From the NCBI GenBank assembly GCA_047495785.1, contig JBLDXI010000063.1, positions 186,001-250,000 on the forward strand: a DNA stretch of 64,000 bases. The letters are read 5' to 3'. Positions 27,112 to 39,800 of the stretch are shown here, in pieces; positions within the stretch are counted from its first letter, which is position 1; each line of letters opens with the position of its first letter. Under the pieces are notes generated by a model. That model had not been told where the DNA came from. It saw nothing but the letters and a program-made list of their open reading frames with translations, and did no database searches. A program made the position numbers and the translations under genes. This DNA comes from Lepidodermella squamata (taxonomy: Eukaryota; Gastrotricha).

Positions 27112-28079
27112 CTTTTTCGTGTAGTTTTCCAGGCGTAAAGGAAGCTAAGTCTTTGCTCGAGAATGCCTAATGGAAACATATTTTTTGTTATTGGTATGTC
27201 AGATGGAGCCCAGAAATTCGGTGCAGAATACAGAATATTATACAGCATGCGGGTGGATATCACAGGTGAATAGCTCGATGGATATTGGCCTGAAGGACGA
27301 ATATCCATCGCTGTCCACCGATGACACCCGGATATGGTTGTTATCCGGCGTCAAAAATCATCAAATCCGGATAACTCGAGCTAATACGTAGTTCAAGTGC
27401 CGGTTGAGCAAGATAAGCAAAGCGATCAACTTCAAGCTAACAATTGGTTATAACTAAATAATTTGCAAGGCATTTCATGGTGTCCCAAGTGATCATGAGA
27501 CGAACGTCTCATACAAGTGATGAGCAGATAATGGCGTGGTATTGTATTATCGACAATTGGTGATTAAATCTATTAGAGGAGCTAGTCGTTTTGAAGCCCA
27601 ATATGAAATTTTGATCCCTTTGGATGGTGTATGATTTGGTTTCAGCTTAAGTCAGCCCATCTTCTGCTGAAATTATTTAAAAAATTCAGTTTCAAGATGC
27701 AGAATGAGGAGCCAGCAACCGCGAAAACTTGATGCTGCAATTGATATTATTGAGAACAGCAGGAATCTTTTTGTGTGCTATTCAAACAGCTTTTTCACTG
27801 AATAGCCTCACAGCAGCGTCTCGATCTGATGCGCCTTTCATGAGCCCACGGTTGCTCACTACTTTTTGAATTAAGAAATAGTAAAAACATTGATTGAAAA
27901 CAGTCGGCATTTTATTCATTTTTTGAAAAGATCATTTCAGAAAAAGTTGATGCATAAAAGAATAAGCGCGTATTTTGTGACTTGCTCACGATGAGGTAAA
28001 CAACAAAAAGTGTAAGGTGCAAAGTTTTTCAAAAATCTAAACAAGTGAAACGAGTATCTAAAATTGAGTTCACGCTTTG
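27112..28079. other. Intergenic region with two short hairpins
   Basis: About 970 bp between the membrane-protein start and the coiled-coil gene stop; both genes are on the minus strand. No coding frame was accepted. It contains an 11-bp perfect inverted repeat (27276-27286 with 27300-27310) and a 7-bp one (27328-27334 with 27342-27348). The promoter of the membrane gene and the 3' UTR of the coiled-coil gene must lie here. Confidence 0.6.
27911..27916 (-). promoter_or_regulatory. AATAAA polyadenylation signal of CEP162-like gene
   Basis: AATAAA on the minus strand, about 165 nt downstream of the TAG stop at 28080. Confidence 0.5.
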
Positions 28080-31000
28080 CTAAGCAGACAGTTTGCCATC
28101 GACAGCAGCCTTCGTTTTCAGGTCATGCAGCTCGTGAACTAGCCGATCAAGCTCGGCGCGCAGTAAGGCCGGGTCGATGCTGTTCCGCATCGCATTCTGT
28201 TGGCCAGTTGCCGCCGCGGTGACAACAGGCGAGCCGAACGTCGCGGCCGCCCGCAACTCCCGGATCACCTCCTCCCGCCTCGCGAATCGCCGCTCCAATT
28301 CAGCGAGACGGTCGAGCAGCCTCTCGAACAACCGCCTCTCCGGCGAGTGGGCCGCCCTCGCGTCGGCCAACTGGTCCGCCAAGTCGCGCATCCTCGCCTC
28401 CATCGCCTCGCACCTGCGACTCGCCTCGAACAACTCCTGCTTCAACGCCTGTTCCGTTCGCGCGAAAACAGCGCGTTCCTTCAGCAGCGTCTGAACCAAC
28501 TCGTCGTGCTGCCTAGCCGACGGCCTGCTCTCCGCGTGTTTCTCCGCCATGGCCAACGCGCCTCGCAGCCGCACGAGCTCCGCGTGGTCGGCGAGACGCG
28601 CCGTCTTCGCGTCGTTCGCCTCATTGCGCAACCGAGCGACAATGGCGTCCTGGTCGGCAATGTGCCGCCTCAGCACCACCAGCCGGTCGTCTAAAGCTGC
28701 TTCGTCGTTATTCGAAAACACCGCGGCCTTGTACGGTTTGCTGCTATTGTCGCTGTTTGGCTTGATGTTTATGAGCATCTCCTCGTAACTTTTGCACTTC
28801 TCCTCGAGGTGGCGTATTTTCTCGACATTCAACGCCGCCTCGGCAGCCGCGACGTCGAGAACAGCGACCGGCACGGAGCTGGGGTGCTTTTCGCGCAGCA
28901 ACGTCTCCAACTCGCGCACGGCCTGTTCGAGTTTACGCGACTGGGGCTCGCTACTATTTGGGGCAGCGACTGTGCTCGCAGAAATGTGCATTTTGCGCAG
29001 TTTCTCCAACTCTTGCTCCGTCATGGCGAGAGCGGCCTTGAGCCGCTGCACTTCCGCCTCGAGTTCCGGGTCTCTGCTGCTGACGGCCTTCTGAACATGC
29101 GTTTTCCCTAACGGACTTCTCGCCTTGAGCACATCAATTTCTGCAGCCAAATTCGCCTTTTCGGCCTCGAGGTCGTGCACGTGGTCGGCGAGTTGCGCGA
29201 GCCGCAGTTCGGCGTCGCCCTTCGCCCGCCGCAGCTCGTCCATCGCCTTCGCCGTCCTGTCGACCTTCGACTCGGCGTCGCGCTTCAACGCGTCGTTCTC
29301 GAGCCGCAGCGCCTCGACGCGGTCGATGAGGTGCGCGAGTTCGGCGGGCGGCGCCGACGCCAGCTGCTCGTTCTCGGCCTCGATCTGCTTGACGCGCAGC
29401 CGCAGCTTCTCGTTGTCGCGCTGGTACGCCGCCAGCATGCGCTCGAGCTCTTTCGTCGCAGCCGCCGACTCGCCGCCGCCGCTACTCGACGATGCCGCCG
29501 CAGCGGTCGTCTTCTCGTGCGCTTTCGTCGCCGCGTACGTCTTGCGCAGGCGCATCACCTGCTCGTTCGCCTGCTGCGCCTTGTCCTGGGCGGCGACCAA
29601 CGCGCGTTCCGTTTCGTCCAGTTTCTTGTTCAGATCGTTCACCTGTGCGAGAAGAGACAGGCCGGTTGGATTAAGACACGACAGGGCGTTGTTTTCGACT
29701 CACCTGGCGGCAACTTTCAGCCCACATGCGGCGCCAGTGGTCGACTTCCTTCTGCGCCTCGTTATCGGGTACAGTCTGCGTTATAGCTGAACACAAAACA
29801 CGTTTATGGAATGAAGCTTATGAAAAGAGAGGGTTTCGCGAAAGGTTTACGAAAACAGCTGAAACAGCTTTACTTGCAGAATCACGCGGGTTTTTCCGAC
29901 ACTTTTTTTTCATTCTCCTTCACTTTTTAACGGCGATGTTACAACAGACTAGGGCTCTCCATTAGGATCAACATTTCAAAAGTATTAAAAAAAATAGGAG
30001 TATTTCGTACGAGAAATTTGGCATTTTTCAGCTATTTTTTGTTACATAAAAACCGACCATTTTTGAGGTGGGCGGTGGTGGGCATGGGCGGGGCGATGCG
30101 CGGCTTGTAGAACGGCTCGCTGCCCGAGGCGGAGCCGTAGAACTGCGCCTGCGCCGTTCTGCTGTTCTGATTAGGCAGGCCGTGGGCTGGCGCGGTGCTG
30201 CCGAGGGTGCTGCCGAGCTGGTCCGAGACGCGACTCGCCGCCGAGGCGTAACTCGCACCAAAGTTGTTGCTGTTGTTGTTGGCCTTCCAGTTGAAATTGT
30301 AGCCGCGGCTGTTGGACAGCGACGACGCGCCGCTGCGGCTCAGCTGCGGCATGTACGACAGCGGGTGGCCGTAGCCGGACGACCGCACGTGCGAGTAGAG
30401 CGGGATTTTCGACTGCGAGCGCAGCGTCGACGATGTCGACGGCGACGACTGCTTCACTTGCAGCACCTGCGACTGCGGCTCGCCTTAATGAGAAAAAAAA
30501 ACACGAACGCAATAAATGGATTTCCAAGAACACTTTTATAGGTGCAATCAATCAAGGATTGTTGATAGGTATCGAAAATTTATCATTTTCAACAAAGATC
30601 AAATTCTTCTTTCGAATCGTTGCCGGTTATTTCTCATAACCTCTCAACAAAGTCGTTAACATGTCTGCAGAGCCGAAATTTCACAAATCAGTTTTCCGAT
30701 ATAAACTGGGACCCAACGTCAAACAGTTTTCTAAAAAGCTTAGGGCACCGCATATACACATAGCTGAAGTAAAAAATCCTAGGTTCAAGGAGAACGTCAG
30801 CGTCGATCAAAAAATGAATGGCAAAGAATCAGGAAAGTTTATGCCAGGCAGATTAATTTTATACAACTGGTCCAAAATGGACCAAACCATTAGCTACCAG
30901 CTGAACTACTCTTTGTACAAAAAATCCCGGTTTGCTGAAAAATGCTGGCATACCTGTCGATCGAACACGGGCCGTTTTCTGGCTGGACGACGGGCGATAC

Positions 31001-32756
31001 GGCGACTTGGTCAGCTGGCCGGCCTGGCTCAGCCGGTCGTTGTTGCTCGACAGCGTCGGTGGCGTGGCGACTCGCGTGTCGTCCAGCCGGCTGTCGAGCG
31101 CCTCCATCTCGGCGATCAACTCCGGCACCGTTTTGCTGTTCGTCGTATCCGAGGCGCCGACCGCATCGTCTTCACGGTCCGGCATCACCGCCGCCTGGTG
31201 GTCGTCCGAGGCGGCGACTTGGTCAGAGATGAGCGTCGACATCGCCTTCAGCACGGCCTTCTTATCGACAGCCGACGCGGAGCCGCTTTGTTCTGCCATC
31301 AAAACCATTTTTGAAAAAAAAACAATCAGTAATAAATCATGCAAGTAATCGGCTATTTTAATTAACACGGAAATCGAAAGCTATATGCGAGGATGAGTTC
31401 AGTCGTTCAACTGAAATTCAAGCTTGAAATTTCGAAGTGAAAATTGGAATCCAAGAAAAGGAAAATCCTATTAACTTATTGTTAATCGACAAATAATCTG
31501 CATCGAATACGCAATCTAAAAATGTAAACAATTCAAGCTTGAATTTCTCAACAAAGTCTATGCGGATTTTTTCTCATTTAGAGAGAAGTAAAAATTTTCC
31601 CAAATTGATATAATTTTGCCACATATACCGAACTAAATCAAGTTCAATCCAGTAATGGAGAAATTCTGGAAATCCCCGTATTATTCCAATTTAGCAATAC
31701 TCCAAATATGATATTGGTTATCCTAGTGAAATTCCGATTAACAGGTATAATTTTCGATGAAAACCAAACCAAAAAGAGTTTCTGCTTAAAAATGCATACC
31801 TGATGTGGGCCTTTTCGCTGCGATAGCTTCTGAGCTTTGCTCCTCGTCCAACTCCGTAATCGAGCTGTCAATCGCAGTCGCGCCTAGGCGTGACCCCACA
31901 TTATTAACACCGACGCCTTGTTGCGGCGCCCGTCCGCCTTTACTCTGCATAGTCAAATCTAAACTGCCAGTATCAGACAATTGCACCTATAAATTAATCA
32001 AAAATTAATCAATCAAACACGCTATGCTTTAAAGGCGCAGACAAACCTGGGACAAAAGATTTGATTGAGGCGCAGTTTGTTGCTCAATTTGCGATTCTGA
32101 GACAACAGTTGGCCTTTCATTTGTGTCAACTTCTTCTTCCTCTTGGTCGAATTCCCGCTCCTGGTCGAGTTCGTACTCGCTAGCCAGGGTTTTGTTTGCT
32201 AAGTCTTGACTTTCGCCGGCCATTTCATCCAACATTGTGCTGTGAAGTACCGGGTCAGAATCAGCGCCGCCGACCGATGTCTCTGGCTCCTCCAATTCAG
32301 TAACTTGATCGGGTACGTAGAGCATCTTTTGCTGCTGACCTCCCACCTCCTCGTGGATTGTTGAATCAGATGCTGAAATCGCTGATGAATCGCCGAAGTG
32401 GCGCTTAGCTGCGTCGTCTGACAACAGGCTCGACGTTTTCATAAAAGAACTACGTCGAGTTGCCAACTGCATGTGACCCTCGCCACTTTCTGCATTGAAA
32501 TACACTAAAACGAATGAGTTTAACGGTGCGATAAATCACCTTTGTTTGTATCATCTGCCCACCAAACGCTACTAGTTTCATTACTCTCTTGCACAGTAGC
32601 CGCTGCAGCAGGTCTACCGGATTGATCTTCGTCAGACAGCGACTGAAAAGAGATTGTTTAAAAGTAAAATTTGATTCACCTGACACTTACTTCGTTTAGA
32701 AATGCTTGAAAGTCTTCGTCGGATATCGCATCTACGCTCTCGCTCTGCTTGGCCAT
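28080..32756 (-). CDS. CEP162-like centrosomal/ciliary coiled-coil protein, 8 exons
   Basis: Reconstructed from splice sites with matching phases. Exons in coding order: 32756-32691, 32642-32540, 32489-32047, 31986-31800, 31292-30954, 30483-30058, 29786-29704, 29642-28080, giving about 1,069 residues. The N-terminus is acidic (MAKQSESVDAISDEDFQAFL, then NESLSDED), like the start of CEP162. A long low-complexity acidic middle follows. The last two exons form an almost continuous coiled coil of about 550 residues rich in Leu, Glu, Arg and Ala, including AYQRDNEKLRLRVKQIEAEN, which resembles the CEP162 coil. CEP162 is an axoneme-recognition protein at centriole ends that promotes transition-zone assembly. 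The exon phases and coiled coil are seen; the family name is inferred from resemblance. Another centrosomal coiled-coil protein is possible. Human CEP162 is longer (about 1,400 residues). Confidence 0.6.
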
Positions 32757-35700
32757 CAACAGCTGTAACAGATCTAGATGGCAATAGATTCTTCAATAGA
32801 AAATGATCCTAGCCTATCGGCAATCATTCACTAAAATACTAATAATCATCATGCAATCAGCTCTTTAATTGGTAAAGTTAACCGCCCTATGGCTTATGGA
32901 GCAGGCTATCAGAATTGTGCAACTTGTGAGCAAAACTATGCCAAAGAAAGAATAATGATGAGCGTTCGAAACATAGCCGCAAAGAATGTATGATCTCTGA
33001 TTATGATACGATTTCATAACTCGCATGATCCTTAATCGGCAAATATGCTCATGAATTATGACTTTGGTTTGAAGCCAAGAACAGGAGCCTCAGATATGAA
33101 AGATCTTCGAGCCTCGAATCGGTTACGTCCACCCATTGCGAGCACTTGACTCAGCGCTGAAAACACAAGGCAAGGAATCGATTTTTATTGATCCCGCCAA
33201 TTCACTATTGTGACACTTATTTTTTAATTTGTATGCAGTTGCTCTGAAGTCAAACTCTAATGAGGTAAAAATATAAATTGGTATGTCCAGTTAAAAAGTG
33301 CGCCCAGTGCAAGTGCGGGTCTTTTTTGAAAAGAGGCGTTCAAGAGCAACCCTTGAAAGCCCTTGAAAGGAGACGCGACCTCGCACAAGAATGTAGTGTA
33401 GATGGCTTTGATTGTGTTTGCTCATATGTAGTTTACTTTCTTGCGATCGTCTGATACCAGTTTTATGTATTTCGGTCCGTTGTGCATTTTTCGAGGCCTT
33501 CTTGGTTATTTTTAATCTGAATGCATAGGATAATGGGCTGCGGGTCATCATGGAAACCGCGTTGCTTGAAGTCTTTTGACTAATCAATTACCAGAATTGG
33601 TATCATAGATTATAGGATCTTTATATAGCCTGGTGGGCATGTCTCAACTGTGAATGTTATGCGTATTTTTGAGCCTTGAGGCGATTGTTTTCTTTCTGGT
33701 GAGTTTTCTGTAAAACGCAAACTCGACTTCCGAGCTTCTTGGCAAGATTATTTAAACTTTTTACTTTTCCAAAATATCACCTCGGGGTTGACGACTCGGG
33801 TTCAAATCCTCAAACAGATACCCCAGAATAAGCTAAATAAGGTGCTGACTTGGATCAAAACTCCATTCATTCATCCACTGGCCTTGAGGGACATGGAACT
33901 TTCCCTAAATGTTAGTGTTTCTTATTCTGAATTGCAGTAGCTAAATAGAATCAATGCAGTAAAATCAGAGCTACTTACATTACCTGTGTAGAAAGTGAAA
34001 CATTTGCGCCGGCTTGGATGAGGAATCGGGCATTCAATCTTGGATTGCAAATTATATTTATCAGTCACTGACGCGAAAGAATTGGTACGTATTGCCACTT
34101 TGACGTTTGTTGGAGGAAGGGTGTTTATTGAAACCCTCGTGATGGTGAAAATATCGTCATCGTCATCATCATCGTGCTATTATTAACTTAGCATTTACAA
34201 GATGGGCTGGCCACTTGCAATACTAACCCGTTCGGTTATTATGTGTACTAGTTTCCTTATCAAGTTTCGTTTAAATTGTATTCACAATTTTATACTTGGT
34301 AATACCATCCAATGATTCCCGAGGACTTGGTCACTCGCCGCACTAATTTTTGGTGAAACTTGGGCTGGAGAGCGAGGAGAGCGAGCATTCTGCATTGAAG
34401 CTTTAAAAATATGCAAAAAACATAAAAGTAATGAATTTCTGCTCGCGATTGGCCGCGGTTTCGAATGTGATCGGATTTTCTGATAGCATTTCATTTTAAG
34501 ACAAGCAAAAGGGCAATAAGTATTGGTTATCTATTTATTTATATCAGCTGAAATAGAGATGAGGTTAGGAAATTCTGTACAAAAATGTTTCATATGGGTT
34601 GTTAGTGTTATTTTCGGTGTTTTACTGTATCGGAATAGGACAACTCGGATATGTTTCACTGAGCTTAATCTTGCATCTAATCTTTTGGTAGATGTTCTCT
34701 TTATTGCTGAAACGTATTAACGGAATTACTGATTTAACTTTGACGATTGAGCTGAACTGGCAGCTGATGGCGTCTCATCTAGGTATTCTCTCGCGTGTAT
34801 TGATTTGTCTGGCCTGACTTCTAGTTGTAAAACGTTTCCTGTCTTGTTGTCGATCTTCCTTCCGCCCAAGTTTCTGATTACAGCATGAAGCAGTATACTA
34901 GTTGGCATGAATAGCCTAATTACAGAGTATGAAATCGATTATCACAGTGAGCTCATTTCTTATTCTAGTATTGTGACATGATTTTTTGCAATCAAGCACA
35001 TTGCGGAGAAGAACGCGAGCGTGATTCATTGCACTAGCGAGTGATCTTGTGCCAAAACCTGTATACTTGGATAAATGCGATGCTACTCGAAAATTAACGT
35101 GTGAAAAAAGCAGGCGCAGCAGCAGCAGCATCAAGTAGCGACCGACCGAGCGACCGACAGACGTCGTCGCTATTTTAATTATTAGACTCGTTCGCTCGCT
35201 AGCGATGGATAAATGTTATCTCTTCACTCGAGTATCGATTTTCCGCGTGTTTCTCATCATCATCATCATCCCGTCTCTCGCGCGCTAGCTTTGCTGCGTG
35301 TCACGAATGACGAGCAGCTCAACAACAGCATTTAATGCTGTGTAGAGAAGACGCGGAGGGCTGTAAGCTCGCCGCGGTCAATTTTCATCGTGCACCGGTG
35401 CGATGACATGTAATACATCAGCGTCGTCGTCGTCGTCGTTGCCGTCGTAGTCGTCGTAGTAGTAGTCGTAGTAAAAAGCGACTCCAATTTCTCGGTATAT
35501 GCTAAACAAACAGTAATTTCTGTTGCGTTTTCAATATTTGTTAATCAACTTTTCGCGCATCTTTTATACCGCGTGACATGTGTCTTGTGATGATTCCTTG
35601 TCCATTATGACATTTTATCCCTATTAGGCACAAAGGTTCTGACCGCTTGTTTTTTACCTCATCATCTCAACTTATCGCGGTTTTTTGCCTTGGATTTATT

Positions 35701-36845
35701 CATCCTACTTATTGCTCACTGCTTTGAGCCGATTTTGGGAGGGTGACGGTCATTCCGCAAAATCAAATGACAAGAAAAAATCATATTTTTGCTGATAATA
35801 TTTGTAGAAGTCGTCAACTTCAACGAGCGACATTGGGGCTATTTTTGTCGCTCTCAATATTTGCAGTATTTTATTTTAGATTTTTTTTTATAATATTTTT
35901 TGGTCTTTAAAGGTTTTCCCATTATGAGACTTTTTCTTCGATTTTTCGGCAGGAGACGGTATCTGTTAGACAGAAAACGACCATGCACGTTGGATTACAA
36001 AATTAGTATAACTATGAGGCGTTGCGATGAAAAATGTTAAATTTGCTTAATTGATTTCCATGATTTGGCAGTGAAACAAAAATTCGGAAAGTAGAAAAAC
36101 TCTAGTTAAATTTCCTCCAGTACCTTTGAGAGAGATTTTGCACCATTCATATCTCCAAAAAGCCCCTTTCCCAAAATTCACAGGTTTAAAAATACCTGGA
36201 AATGTGTTTGATCAATTGAATCGAGACTGGCTGAAAAGCAGATTTTTGAAAATTTGGGAAGGGCCTCAAAAAAGTTATAACCAAGACTGGAAAACCACAG
36301 CCAAGTTTACCTTCGGTAAAATCCGACCATGTCACCAATTGAAAAATATTAATAACTCTTCAATAATTTTTGATAATTGATTATAACGTTTTCATTTTGC
36401 TTAACACGTTTTAACAGCGGAGGGCAAATAATTCGCTGCCTTTTGGCCAATGGAGGAAATCAATTTTGAATTGACTGTCGTTTTAAGTGAACTTTCTTTG
36501 TCTTGGTATTTGAATGTATGGTTCTACGATCTGAGGGTAAACGATTTGAGAGAAATTAAAAATGATAAATTAAGGAAAATCAGCACGCGACTTGAAAGTT
36601 GTTGGGGATTCTCAACCTGATTTTAATTGTTATGTATAACGTTTTTTCTAGAGATTTTTTTGTTATATTTTGCAACGAAACAAAGTGCGTTGATGGCGGA
36701 TTGTCTTCTGAAGCTCGGCTAAGACGACTCAGACGAATCATCGATGATTAGAAAAGTGTGATTAAAGAGGCAGCAAAGCGCGTAATTTCGCAGCCGAGTG
36801 AGCGAGCGAGTGAGTGAACGAAGAAGTTGAAGAAGCAGAACCAGG
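32757..36845. other. 4.1-kb divergent intergenic region
   Basis: It lies between the start codons of the CEP162-like gene (minus) and the diacylglycerol kinase (plus), so it should hold both promoters and untranslated first exons. It is AT-rich overall, with a more GC-rich stretch at about 35100-35480 containing CAG/GTC runs. That stretch is the best candidate for the kinase's first exon and promoter. Short open frames here show no protein-like composition. Confidence 0.5.
35421..35474. repeat. GTC/GTA trinucleotide repeat
   Basis: Imperfect run of GTC then GTA triplets inside the GC-richer part of the intergenic region upstream of the kinase. Confidence 0.8.
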
Positions 36846-39800
36846 ATGGACCAGCAGCAGCAGCAGCGGCTGAAGAACACGTCGGAATCGCCTGTGCCAC
36901 CGCAATCGCAGACGGCGGCAGCGGCGGCAACTTCAGCGAAATGGGAGAAGCTGTCGCCGCAGCAGTTCCAGGAGCTGCAGGAGTACATCTCGTACGCGAC
37001 GCAGCCGTTCAAGGAGGTGGCGAACCGCCTGCAGGTGGACTGCGACGGCACGCTCGACTACGGCGGCTTCGTCGAGCTGATGACGGCGTACCTGGACGCG
37101 GACGTGCCCGCCACCCTCCTGCAGTCCGTCTTCCGCTCGCTGCTGAAGCGGCGTCCGACGATGGTCGTCGCCGCCGACCCGCCGTCGCACCACGGCCTCG
37201 CGCACAACCTGACGGAGAAGCTGCGCCGGGTTGTCGGCGGCGGCTCGTCGGAGAAGTTGAGCCAGCAGCAGCAGCAGCAGCAAAAGGCGGCGTCTCAGCA
37301 GAATTCGACGAGTTCCCAACCGCAGCAGCAAGTGGCTCAGAATTCGATGATAAACTCAGTGATTTCCTCGGGCAATCCTCTCGGCGAGAAGAGCCAGTCG
37401 CTCGGCCACTTGGCGACGTGTTGTGTCTCCTCTGATCAAACAGCTCCTCCTCTTCAGTCTGTTGCTGTTCTACCTCAGCCTGGCGCTGCGGCGGCGCTGG
37501 CACCCAATCACCTGGCGTTGGGCCCGTCGCCGTCGAATATGCTTGCGATGGGCGGCGTGATTTCGCAGTCGACGGGCGACCTGATCGACGCCATCGACGA
37601 CGACGAGGACGATGATGAGGTACAAAATTCACATGCATGCATGCAATAACGATTTCATCTATATAAATAAAGACCATTTTTCCGATGGGAAAGCGAATTT
37701 TCAAACATGGAAATTCATGTGGTGTTAAGACATTGAATTTCTAAATGGCAGTAAAATCTAGCGACAGACAGAGAAGAAATGCGAGTCTTCGTTTATCGGA
37801 AATTTTGATTCTTGATTCTATACGATTGATGAGACTGCTATAGCGGCATTCGCAGCATCTGATCATCATATATTTTATGAACAAAAAAAATATCTAGCCG
37901 TAATTTTTCTCATAATTGAAGTATAAAGAGATTTAGGACGCTTTAATTCAAGCAGTCAAGCCGGGATTTATTGGCTAAACATTTTTTTAGCATTTATTTA
38001 CTTTGAAGAAATGAGCCTCATAAATCTCAATTATTTTCGTAATTTTTCTAGTGCACACGAAAGGTCTTGTCTTGATTCCTAAATAAACCCAGTCAAATTA
38101 TTCGTATTTTTTTCGTAATTTGGCCGAGACTTTCGACGTTTTCTACTCATAGTTGGCTATTTGCAGCTCATGGCAATATTTTTATAAATATGAAAGGACG
38201 ATCAGAAGGTCGAGATCTCACCTGAAGAGGCTTCAAACTAGATTTATTTAAACATTGCATAATAAATATGTTGATGAGCAGTTCGTATTGTGAGCTGAAC
38301 GAATGCTTAAATCCAATGCATCGACAGGTAACTAAGATATTAATTCGGTTGATGGTTAATGAAAATCTAAGTGGGCGATAAGGATATCCTGGGATAGTCT
38401 AGACAATCGCGAAATTCCCTGTTTTTCTAGCAATTTCAGAGATTTATTAAATTCCTTGAAAAGGGAACCCTAAATTTTGACGCTTTGACGAAAATCTCAC
38501 GTTTATTATAATAATATAGTGTTCTGTAGCTAATCTGTGTTTGATTTCACGACTTGCAGGTTGACTTGCGGCAGGTTGACGAGGCGAGGCGGGCGGCGGG
38601 TGACACGGCGCCGCGCAAAATCAGCCTGGCGAAGCGGAACAGCCTCGCGCGCAAACTACTCGTGGCGGCGCACGAGTCGCTCGACTCGCCGTCGGACTCT
38701 TCCGTACCCCCGCTTCCGATTTCGACGCAGAGCTCACTACCAGGCACCGACGACCACATGGCGGCGAGGTCGGGCTCGTTCATCGCCAGCCACGCGCAGC
38801 AGCAGCAGCACCAGCAGCACCTTGGCCTCGGTGCGGCGCTGGGCGAGGCGGACATGGCCCTCAAAATATCGACTCGTGACCTCAGTTGTTACTTATCGCT
38901 GTTGGAAGGCGGCCAGCCTGAAGACAAACTCGAGGTAAGCCTGATTTTTGCTTGAATTTTTCGTAGTAATGTTGGCAAAAGTAGTAAAAGTACCAAGCCT
39001 GATCAGTCTGATCAGTTTATTGCTTGAGACCTGGCAAATCGTTGTTTCCATCTTTGACTATCTCATTCAGCGTTGAGAATAGCGGGTTGTTGGTTTGTGA
39101 GGAGGAGGAGGAGGTACCTAGATATCGAGCGGAATTTCGATGTGAACTTTCAATACTGAGCAATAATTTTCTAGACATCGAGGGAGATCCGAATCCAAGT
39201 CAAGGTAAAGGGTTGATGGATGCGCTTGTCTATAGCCAGCGGGCTGGCAAATCGAGTGGGGCGAAATATTGGGGAATAGGCGATAACATTTTGCAGAGAT
39301 TGATTGGAGAGACAGGGGGGAGACATGACAAAACCGGCGATTCAGATCGAGTGTAAAATACTCCAAAAAGTCGAGTTGCTTTCAAGCTCAACACCTATAT
39401 ATAGGAATTATTTTGTCTTCTTACGTTCCAACAACATATATCTGGGAACACGCAACAACATCAACTGGTTCTGGTTGTGCCGCCGCCGCCGCTGCTGAGA
39501 ATGATATAAAGTTGACACATGATAAAAAATTACAGCAATTAGCATAACCTTGAGAAGCCGCATTTTTCTACCTGACTCATTCGCTCGTCTTTCATTAATT
39601 GACTTGAAATTGTATCTAATTTGATTATTTATATATTAGTTTTTGTTCCGGCTGTACGACACGGACGGCAACGGCATTCTGGACTCGACGGAAATGGAGG
39701 CGATCGTCAACCAGATGATGAACGTGGCCGGCTACCTGGGCTGGGAGTGCTCGGAGCTGCGGCCCATCCTCCAGGACATGATGCGCGAAATCGACATGGA

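Noticed and set aside
28177-29790. Long plus-strand open frames opposite the coiled-coil gene
   Set aside because: They are antisense shadows caused by the GC-rich codon bias of the minus-strand exon.
33291-33587. 98-codon minus-strand frame in the intergenic region
   Set aside because: It has no recognisable domain, no supporting splice or polyadenylation signals, and a non-ATG-like context.
33775-33840. B-box-like GGGTTCAAATCC suggesting a lone tRNA or SINE
   Set aside because: No A box at a fitting distance, the T-stem pairing is poor, and no acceptor complement was found.
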